Position numbers and translations under genes: made by a program
Assembly (NCBI GenBank): GCA_020854215.1
Contig: JADZFY010000281.1
Coordinates: 1 to 36,276 of the forward strand
DNA length: 36,276 bases
Direction: 5' to 3'
Source: Chitinophagaceae bacterium
GTDB lineage: Bacteria; Bacteroidota; Bacteroidia; Chitinophagales; Chitinophagaceae
The notes under the pieces: model-generated
Database searches by the model: none
The model's input: only the letters and a program-made list of their open reading frames with translations
What the model was told of the DNA's origin: nothing
In this document: positions 29,901 through 36,276 of the stretch, piece after piece
Layout of the letters: every line of letters starts with the position of its first letter
How positions within the stretch are numbered: the stretch's first letter is position 1

Positions 29901-30012
29901 TTTGCAAAGCGTGGTTGATAACAGCAGGATTACCGATCTTAAAAATGAAGCAGCCGAAAAATTGAAAGCAGTAACCGAAGCTGAAAAAACAGAAAGCAAA
30001 ATAGCAGGATAA
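26974..30012 (+). CDS. Tetratricopeptide repeat protein
   Basis: Multiple TPR units (e.g. AKYNLGYCYYRKENYAQAAAFFEQVAK; LKLGLAYLNLNNNAEALAQFKKLVATYP). Track start 26917 is TTG; ATG at 26974 precedes a signal peptide. Confidence 0.92.
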   Translation: MQGRFKYMVMVLLCVTTQSIAQQSRILTDPQANFNQAKAFFQRGEYSLAYPLFRELRNGMRSTDRSNNNITYDDVQFYTIACELQQNETFAAEEAELFIVLNYNPALTQKLSFHLAEFYFRKNEIRKALTYYEQTNAENLSNRQVADMKFHKGYAYFALQDFNKAAPLLESISKIPSDPNYKAANYYYGLVSYANRNYREGLTAFRKVENDDLYKKVVPFYVANIYYVQGQKEEALAYGESALGNKSGYYDVPMKELIGHAWFEKGEYAKALPYLETYVNNTRKVSRETLYQLSYCYYQAKQLSKAVEGLKQLSGGTDSLSQNAMYILGDAYLKLGDKANARNAFLFCASNNTNPSQKEVSKFNYAKLSFELGFQDIALTEFKNFLDEYPQSVYQKEAAEIAAALLANTNNYREALSILENIPSPSESVKRMFPRVLYGRAMELINDQDINGGKTLLDKALTAPYNASVLPLVNFWEGEIAYRQNRIDAAILYYNDYLRNPSYSGGEASTIHAKYNLGYCYYRKENYAQAAAFFEQVAKNPPLNARPVIQDAYLRLADCYYMNKEYSRAKSIFNTIVNYSWASGDYATYQNAMIAGINSGNEKISLMKSIERKYPSSPMIPDVHLEIAKTYLASEKYREAVPYLNQVINAPVSENLKPGAQLKLGLAYLNLNNNAEALAQFKKLVATYPNTLEANEAIENVKAIYTSEGKTDEYIAFMQQSGKSVTVDEADNLTYKAAENRYIDKDFNGAFTALNNYINKFPDGQHALDAWFLRSEIYNQRKDWKNAVAGYVDVTDRGPSKYAERAASQAGRIYYFELEDYPKAEQYFGRLKSLAASGESRMEAMRGLLRSQYQQKKWTEAVDNAQELLKEKNTSIDDKVLAFMVTARADQDRGAYAAAISNFKQVVGINNASFGAEARYEIASCYFSLNDLKNADRAAFETINKSGSYDFWITRAYILLGEVYYKQKDYFNAKATLQSVVDNSRITDLKNEAAEKLKAVTEAEKTESKIAG

Positions 30013-30045
30013 ATCAACGCCCGCTTCCCGCATTTTATAAAATTG

Positions 30046-31722
30046 ATGAAAATGAAAAGTTGTAACTATATCAAATCTATAGTCTTTATTATACCGGGTA
30101 TCTTCAGTTTGTTCCTGACCACACAGGCGCAGGATACCCTGAAGAAACAAACCATTGATATCACTTCTTCGTTTAAACCTGAAATAAAGGAGGCTGCCAA
30201 AATCAATTTTGTTGCCGAACCCCCAACTCCGGATTCTGCAAAACCAACATTTTCCTATAACATTCCCGTTACCAGTTTATCGCTGGTATATCAACCCCTG
30301 GCCGTGAGCCCGCTGGCGTTACGCATTGATTCTGCTGCCGCAAAATGGGATGCCACGAATTTTGTTAAACTGGGCTTTGGTAATTATCTAACACCATTTG
30401 CACAAGCAGGACTTAGCTTTAACAACAGTAAAAATGCAAACCTGAACATTCTGGCGCATTATACTTCCTCTAAGGGTAAGACACCGAAATACCAGGAATA
30501 TGCAGATGCCGGAGTAAGTGCGTACGGAAGCCTCATTAATGCAGCTAAACAGGAATTGTACGGAAAGGTTTCTCTCGATAACGACAAATATTACCGGTAC
30601 GGCTACGATCATGATGCTTACCAGTTGGATAAATCAGATTTATTGCAGCGATTTATTGGATTTGATGCGAATGTTGGCTTTAGAAATACCCTGCCAACTG
30701 CGTTTGGTTTAAAATATCATCCGGATGTTAAATTGTCATTTTTTACCGACAATCACAGTGGAAGGGAGTTTAATGCTGTTGCCGACCTGCCACTGGAAAA
30801 GTATATAAATGATGAACTCAGTTTAAAGCTTGGAGTGAATGCAGACTACACCCGGTATTCATCCCAAAATACACCCCGCGATGTTAATAACACCATTTTT
30901 ACAATACCCGTTGCCGTCCGATTCAAGAACGACATGGTTAACATTCATGGCGGGTTCATTCCTTCATGGGATAATTCCGCATTCAGGCTGTTGCCCGATC
31001 TCATGACCGACTTTAAATTAGGCGGCGAGGGACTTATTGTTCAACTGGGATGGCTGATGCATTACGATAAGGGTTCCTACAAAAGATTTACTTCCATAAA
31101 TCCCTATATTGCCCAGCCGGCTCAATTGCTTAACACCCGTATTAACGAAACCTACGGCGGAATCAAAGGCACATTTTTGGAACGTTTTTTTTATAATGCC
31201 AAAGTTGGACTTGTTCAGTTTTTCAATATGCCCCTGTTTGTAAATGATTACGGCACTCCCGGAGTTCCACTTTCCGGTAACCGGTTTTCCATTAGAAATG
31301 AAGCCAAATTGAATGCTTTTCAGATGCATGGCGAAGTGGGTGTGATACAGGCTGAAGATTTTTCATTAACCGGAAGATTTAACTGGCTGCTTTTTAATAA
31401 ACAGAAAACTGAAGCCCAGGCCTGGGGCATTACCCCCAGAGAATTTAACGCCACACTTCGCTGGCAAATACTCAACGGCTTGTGGTTAAAAAGCGATCTG
31501 TTCTTTTTTGAAGGTGCAAAATATATTAACAGAAACGGCAGTGTAGGCACAGGCAGACATCCGGTAGATCTTAGCGCCGGTTTAGAGTTTAAAATAACCA
31601 GGCAGTTTAATCTATGGGTACAGGCCAACAATGTATTCAACAACAAATACCAACGTTGGAATCAATATGATGTATATGGGTTTAATATCCTGGGAGGGAT
31701 AGTGTACAACTTCTCCAAATAG
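30046..31722 (+). CDS. Outer membrane beta-barrel protein (TonB-receptor-like barrel, no plug recognised)
   Basis: Signal peptide; LWVQANNVFNNKYQRWNQYDVYGFNILGGIVYNFSK C-terminus typical of outer membrane barrels. Confidence 0.8.
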   Translation: MKMKSCNYIKSIVFIIPGIFSLFLTTQAQDTLKKQTIDITSSFKPEIKEAAKINFVAEPPTPDSAKPTFSYNIPVTSLSLVYQPLAVSPLALRIDSAAAKWDATNFVKLGFGNYLTPFAQAGLSFNNSKNANLNILAHYTSSKGKTPKYQEYADAGVSAYGSLINAAKQELYGKVSLDNDKYYRYGYDHDAYQLDKSDLLQRFIGFDANVGFRNTLPTAFGLKYHPDVKLSFFTDNHSGREFNAVADLPLEKYINDELSLKLGVNADYTRYSSQNTPRDVNNTIFTIPVAVRFKNDMVNIHGGFIPSWDNSAFRLLPDLMTDFKLGGEGLIVQLGWLMHYDKGSYKRFTSINPYIAQPAQLLNTRINETYGGIKGTFLERFFYNAKVGLVQFFNMPLFVNDYGTPGVPLSGNRFSIRNEAKLNAFQMHGEVGVIQAEDFSLTGRFNWLLFNKQKTEAQAWGITPREFNATLRWQILNGLWLKSDLFFFEGAKYINRNGSVGTGRHPVDLSAGLEFKITRQFNLWVQANNVFNNKYQRWNQYDVYGFNILGGIVYNFSK

Positions 31723-31829
31723 TGGGTATTGCCTGCGAAAAAACGAGCTATTGGGGATAGACAATTTTGGAAAATCACTTTACAAAAAACATTACCTTAG
31801 TGCCATTGCAATTCTCTTAACCGCGTTTC

Positions 31830-32492
31830 ATGTTTCAAATCCTTCATCAATACCTCATACAACATAAAACTCTAAGCTTGCCCGGATTGGGAACGCTTGT
31901 GCTACAGAATATACCGGCCATCAGTAATTTTTCGGACCACCTCATTGAGCCACCCATGCAAAAAATAATTTTTGATGATTTGCATGATGCACCGGATAAA
32001 GACCTTTTTCTATATGTTGCGAGCATTCTGCAGGTAGAAGAATGGGAAGCAATTAAGAGAGTAAATGATTTTTCGTTTGAACTAAAAAACAGACTGAAGC
32101 AGGATGGAGAAATAGTTTGGAACAGAGTAGGCGTGCTGAATTGTGAAGCCGGAGGAACAATTCATTTGGATGCAAAGACCATTACCTATGATTTTATGGA
32201 GCCGGTTCCTGCGATTCGTCTTATCAGAACGGATGCCAACCACACCATATTACGAGGCGATACAGAAGTAAAAGAGAGCTTTTTACGACATCCTTCAGTT
32301 GTTGAAGGAGATGCGTACCCGGAAGATGCAAGCATCCGCTGGTATAAGAAATGGTGGGTATGGGCAAGTATTGTTGGAGGTATTGCGTTGTGCCTTCTCA
32401 CATTTCAGCTATCCAGAACGGGATTCACATTTAACAGCCTGCATAATATTCAAAAAGTGGAAGCTAAGGAGGCGCCTTCCACTTATAAATAA
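31830..32492 (+). CDS. HU-CCDC81-like domain protein with one TM segment
   Basis: ILHQYLIQHKTLSLPGLGTLVLQ...ISNFSDHLIEPP resembles HU-CCDC81 N-terminal domains; TM WWVWASIVGGIALCLLTFQL; no SPOR domain before stop. Confidence 0.75.
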   Translation: MFQILHQYLIQHKTLSLPGLGTLVLQNIPAISNFSDHLIEPPMQKIIFDDLHDAPDKDLFLYVASILQVEEWEAIKRVNDFSFELKNRLKQDGEIVWNRVGVLNCEAGGTIHLDAKTITYDFMEPVPAIRLIRTDANHTILRGDTEVKESFLRHPSVVEGDAYPEDASIRWYKKWWVWASIVGGIALCLLTFQLSRTGFTFNSLHNIQKVEAKEAPSTYK

Positions 32493-32508
32493 ACCGCATA
32501 GCAATGTG

Positions 32509-33174
32509 TTAATATCCTGCCGTGATGAGCAGGAATGCTACTGCCAGCAAAGAAAGTGTTGCAATCATCAATACAATCAACTCCATTTTATTACTGTCAC
32601 TCAGTGCCCGTAATGATTCGTATAAATTAAACTTAGTCCGGTGTAATTCATAACCATTTGAGTACCCCCCCGTAACAGAGGAAACGGCGTGTGTTTCCGG
32701 AACTGCAATTGCGGCTTCGGAGTGCAATTCTGGTTTACCCTCCAACGAATCGTGTAATGCCGCCCGATCACGAATCTCTACTTTCACGATATTGGGTTGA
32801 GCAACAGACTTAATTGTTTTGATCTGGATATTCTCTATCCTGGGGCGAAGTGTTACAACATGCCCGTGGGTTTTGCGGCTTTCCTGTTGAACAGCAACAG
32901 TATTGGTCTCCTTTGTTAACCAGGTTTCCCTGTTTCCGTCAGGTTGAAGTTCCTCGGTCGTTTCCAGCAAATCTCCCGAGTTGTTATCTAAAACCAATAC
33001 TTCCAATGCCGGCGCAAATATCGCCAGTTCGTTAATTTCGGACGGATACTTCCAGGAATAACTCCTGTTTTCTATCCATACCAAGTCATAAGCCTTCAAA
33101 CCTAACTGCTTAAGCTCATCGAGGGAATAAGGTCCCGATTCTTTGTTGTTCCGTAGTAACAAATATTCTTTCAT
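32509..33174 (-). CDS. GYF_2-like domain protein, C-terminal TM anchor (paralog 1)
   Basis: MKEYLLLRNNKESGPYSLDELKQLGLKAYDLVWIENRSYSWKYPSEI; C-terminal hydrophobic tail. Confidence 0.7.
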   Translation of the reverse strand: MKEYLLLRNNKESGPYSLDELKQLGLKAYDLVWIENRSYSWKYPSEINELAIFAPALEVLVLDNNSGDLLETTEELQPDGNRETWLTKETNTVAVQQESRKTHGHVVTLRPRIENIQIKTIKSVAQPNIVKVEIRDRAALHDSLEGKPELHSEAAIAVPETHAVSSVTGGYSNGYELHRTKFNLYESLRALSDSNKMELIVLMIATLSLLAVAFLLITAGY

Positions 33175-33344
33175 GAACGCATCATTTATACCATAGGTTC
33201 AATGGTGAATATTTCAAAGGAACGGATAATGGTAATCAAAAAAGATATATTCAGGATGCTTGTTCACAGGAGAGGAATAAGAAGCAAACGAGAAAAACCA
33301 ATGGAACACAGTTCAAAGATATCGGAGTGTGACCAAAAAGCATA

Positions 33345-33371
33345 CAGTTTGCCGTTAAAATTGGCAAACTG
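33345..33371. promoter_or_regulatory. Perfect 9-bp inverted repeat upstream of the 32509-33174 gene
   Basis: CAGTTTGCC-GTTAAAATT-GGCAAACTG. Confidence 0.5.
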
Positions 33372-33430
33372 CACGTTAAAATACTAAACTATTTATCTAT
33401 TTCCAAGTGTCGTACACGAAACATCTTCAA

Positions 33431-34090
33431 CTACATTTTAATGTTCAGAACCGCCGATGCCAACCCAATGATTCCCATCACAGCAGCGCTAAAGTTGATT
33501 TTCAAAAAGTTGCGTTTTCTCCCCTTCCTCATTGCTCTCATCTGCTTTTTCTGCGTATGGCTCGTTGTCCAAAAAATTGATTGATGATAAACGTCAGCCT
33601 GCAATTCAGGGGTATCAATTGTCTGCCTCGTTCCCATGATCGAATAAGAATGGTTGATGATTTCACGTACAGCTTCTACCGCCTCCTGTCCAGCTTCCAT
33701 CTCTGCAGCAATTTCGCTTTCGGGCGCCAGGTCAGAAAGTTTGTAATCCTGTGCCAATATCAGATACTCAAAGCCCGGATTGATATCGTTCAATAAAGCA
33801 TCGGGCTCCTGTATAAATTCAATATTTATCTTCTTATACTCCATCTGTGCCACATGTGAATCAAAATACCGGATTTGCATTTCTTTTCGGCTATTCACCA
33901 CCGTTGCCTCATTACACTCCGCCTCGGTAACATAGGCACGAAATTCTTCCAGTTCCGAAGGATACTTCCAGGTAATGCTTTCCCCGTCTATCCATAACAG
34001 ATCCATGGGTTCTAATCCGATTTGAAGTAAGCAGGTTTTTGTGTAAAGGCCCATCTGTTTGTTGTTTCTAAGCAATTGGTACGTTTTCAT
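33431..34090 (-). CDS. GYF_2-like domain protein, C-terminal TM anchor (paralog 2)
   Basis: MKTYQLLRNNKQMGLYTKTCLLQIGLEPMDLLWIDGESITWKYPSELEEF; C-terminal hydrophobic segment. Confidence 0.7.
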   Translation of the reverse strand: MKTYQLLRNNKQMGLYTKTCLLQIGLEPMDLLWIDGESITWKYPSELEEFRAYVTEAECNEATVVNSRKEMQIRYFDSHVAQMEYKKINIEFIQEPDALLNDINPGFEYLILAQDYKLSDLAPESEIAAEMEAGQEAVEAVREIINHSYSIMGTRQTIDTPELQADVYHQSIFWTTSHTQKKQMRAMRKGRKRNFLKINFSAAVMGIIGLASAVLNIKM

Positions 34091-34240
34091 AATTTTAGAT
34101 TTTTTCCGGCTTCACAAAGGCTTTGGATGGATTTGCAGAATCAATTACAGGTGTGAAGATACACTGCTATTTCAAAGGCATGCTTCGAAATCGGCCAATG
34201 CTCGTCCTTTTTCGACTAATGGTTAATTCGTAGCGATAAG

Positions 34241-35965
34241 TTAGTAGGTTACCCTCTTATTGAAAAGGAAAATCTGTAGTAGCCATCCCAGCAATACAAC
34301 TGCAATAGCACCTATGGCATTGAGCCATAAAAAGCTGAGGGTAATGACTTTATGTTCATTCATCAGGAACAAGGTAATAACCAGCGCTTCACCGAGCAAT
34401 GCTCCCCAAAAAACGGCATTGCCTTTTACCGGTTTGCCGTAAAAAGCGAGTAAAAATACTCCCAGAATAACACCATAAAATAACGATCCCAGAATATTCA
34501 CGGCTTCAATTAAACTGTTTCCCAAATTATATGCAAACTGAGCCACTATAATGCAAAATACTCCCCATGCAAGGGTGTACCACCTGGAAACGCGATAGTC
34601 TCCGGCTTCATCGAGATTTTTGTTGATATATTTCTTATGAATATCCACGATAGTACTGGAGGCAAGCGAGTTAAGCGCAGCAGCGATACTTCCCCACGAC
34701 GAGATAAAAATAACCGCAATGAGCAGTCCGATGAGTCCTTTTGGAAGATAGTCGAGTACAAAACGGAGGAAGATATAATTCGCATCATTTGAATCTCCTC
34801 CCACTTCCGGCTTAACCACCAATGCCTTGAATTCGGTACGAAGGCTGTCGCGCTGCTGATTAAGCCTGCCAAGTGCTTCCCTGTTTACATTCGAAATTTC
34901 TGTTGTCCCTGAAGCGACAATAGATTGTACGAGGTTCTTCTTTTGCTGATCCAGTTCCTGGTAATGATCCTGGATTTTAGAAAAAGTATCGCCATATGTT
35001 GAAGCCTGTACTTTTTGAACCTGTGTTTGATTAAAAAAAAGAGGAGCATCATGAAACTGATAGAAAGCAAAGATGAGAACACCCAGCAGCAGAATCATGA
35101 ATTGCATAGGAACTTTCACCAGTCCGTTCATCAGCAATCCCATCCTGCTTTCCCGGATAGACTTAGCCGTTAGATAGCGCCCTACCTGGCTTTGGTCCGT
35201 GCCGAAATACGAAAGTGCCAGAAAAAAACCTCCAATAATACCACTCCACAAATTATACTTGTCATTCCAGTCGAATCCACCGCCCTCACGAACACCCGTA
35301 GTAATTACATTTGTCTTTCCCATTGCCCCACCAATCTTCAACGCATCAAATAACCCTACACCTTCGGGCAGATATTTAACCACCAGCCATCCGGCAATAA
35401 ACATACTGGCAAAAATAATTACGATCTGAAGCTGTTGCGTATAGGCAACTGCCCTGGCTCCTCCGGCAACGGTGTATATAATTAATAGTCCACCCATAAA
35501 AATATTCGTCCAGTAAATATTCCACCCCAGCAAAGAAGACAGAATAATGGCAGGAGCATAAATACTGATACCGGTGGATAGTCCTCGCTGTAACAAAAAA
35601 AGGAAAGAAGTAAGCGTTCTTGTTTTTGCATCAAATCGTTTTTCCAGGAACTGGTATGCGGTGTACAAACGAAAATTATGAAAGATGGGTACAAAGGTTA
35701 CACATAACACAATCATGGCTAAAGGCAGACCAAAATAGTATTGCACGAAACGCATACCGTCTGTATAAGCCTGCCCGGGCGCCGACAAAAAAGTGATTGC
35801 GCTGGCCTGGGTACCCATAATGCTAAACAGCACAATATACCACGGCATTTCGCGATTACTTAAAAAATAACCATCGAGATTTTGCGTAGTACGGCTTTTA
35901 TATACACCGTACAATATAATAATGGCAAGGGTTATCACCAGGACAAACCAATCGGGATAGCTCAT
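34241..35965 (-). CDS. Sodium:solute symporter family (SSS) transporter
   Basis: GYFLSNREMPWYIVLFSIMGTQASAITFLSAPG; multiple TM helices; ISSWGSIAAALNSLASSTIVDIHKKY. Confidence 0.93.
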   Translation of the reverse strand: MSYPDWFVLVITLAIIILYGVYKSRTTQNLDGYFLSNREMPWYIVLFSIMGTQASAITFLSAPGQAYTDGMRFVQYYFGLPLAMIVLCVTFVPIFHNFRLYTAYQFLEKRFDAKTRTLTSFLFLLQRGLSTGISIYAPAIILSSLLGWNIYWTNIFMGGLLIIYTVAGGARAVAYTQQLQIVIIFASMFIAGWLVVKYLPEGVGLFDALKIGGAMGKTNVITTGVREGGGFDWNDKYNLWSGIIGGFFLALSYFGTDQSQVGRYLTAKSIRESRMGLLMNGLVKVPMQFMILLLGVLIFAFYQFHDAPLFFNQTQVQKVQASTYGDTFSKIQDHYQELDQQKKNLVQSIVASGTTEISNVNREALGRLNQQRDSLRTEFKALVVKPEVGGDSNDANYIFLRFVLDYLPKGLIGLLIAVIFISSWGSIAAALNSLASSTIVDIHKKYINKNLDEAGDYRVSRWYTLAWGVFCIIVAQFAYNLGNSLIEAVNILGSLFYGVILGVFLLAFYGKPVKGNAVFWGALLGEALVITLFLMNEHKVITLSFLWLNAIGAIAVVLLGWLLQIFLFNKRVTY

Positions 35966-36084
35966 GAAAAGTATTTCGTGAAAAAATGAAACAAAATGAT
36001 CATCAACACCAGCATACCTGCTACTGTCAGGTACCAGGTGTTCCAGCCTTTGAATAATGGAGGACGTTCATCGGGTTCGTGCAT
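35962..36084 (-). CDS. Small single-TM protein (40 aa), start/stop overlap with the symporter
   Basis: MHEPDERPPLFKGWNTWYLTVAGMLVLMIILFHFFTKYFS*; TGA overlaps the symporter ATG (ATGA). Absent from supplied ORF track (too short). Confidence 0.75.
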   Translation of the reverse strand: MHEPDERPPLFKGWNTWYLTVAGMLVLMIILFHFFTKYFS

Positions 36085-36089
36085 AAGAT

Positions 36090-36251
36090 TTATTTAAATG
36101 ACCTGCGCAGCAATAGTGCTACAACTATTCCAACTAAAATACCGTACCCCACTTTTCTCATAACCAACGTAACTAAAATACCCAGGGCAACACCTATGAT
36201 AACCCCCACGGCTGCACCCTTATTAACATTATTCTTTTTTTGCTGTTCCAT
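36090..36251 (-). CDS. Small hydrophobic protein (53 aa), Gly-rich TM
   Basis: MEQQKKNNVNKGAAVGVIIGVALGILVTLVMRKVGYGILVGIVVALLLRRSFK*; immediately upstream of the 40-aa ORF on the same strand. Confidence 0.65.
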   Translation of the reverse strand: MEQQKKNNVNKGAAVGVIIGVALGILVTLVMRKVGYGILVGIVVALLLRRSFK

Positions 36252-36276
36252 TTATTTTTTGAAGATTAGGATTAGC

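Noticed and set aside
29005-30150. Minus-strand ORFs antisense to the TPR and barrel genes
   Set aside because: Overlap well-supported genes; no recognisable domain or leader.

Overview
The window looks like a Bacteroidota chromosome segment, probably Chitinophagaceae-like (inferred from gene content and style, not confirmed). Most of it is ordinary housekeeping: mtaB, lon, a metallophosphoesterase, parA/parB, a DUF5683-like gene, dapB, an Rrf2 regulator, purM, ribF, an E2 acyltransferase, cinA, a PBP4-type dacB, DoxX, a TPR protein with a beta-barrel protein, an HU-CCDC81-like protein, two GYF_2-like paralogs and an SSS symporter. The unusual part is about 14076-18514, between the Rrf2 gene and purM. 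This accessory island carries (i) a diverged remnant of the purM 3' end (32/50 aa identical to the intact purM C-terminus by my hand alignment), (ii) two 137-bp direct repeats (about 95% identical) flanking a 736-aa bactofilin/beta-helix-like ORF, (iii) a 147-bp tandem repeat with conserved hairpins and a third, truncated copy fused directly to the 137-bp repeat, (iv) a 281-aa winged-helix-like, membrane-anchored protein, and (v) a further hairpin-rich noncoding block. I see no integrase or transposase. It reads like an integrase-less cassette array or integrative-element remnant lodged at the 3' end of purM. A second interesting spot is the left edge: the 3' end of a GIY-YIG-type nuclease gene overlaps a tRNA-like T-arm/hairpin sequence, and part of that tail recurs about 0.9 kb downstream. 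All family assignments come from motif recognition; no database search was run.
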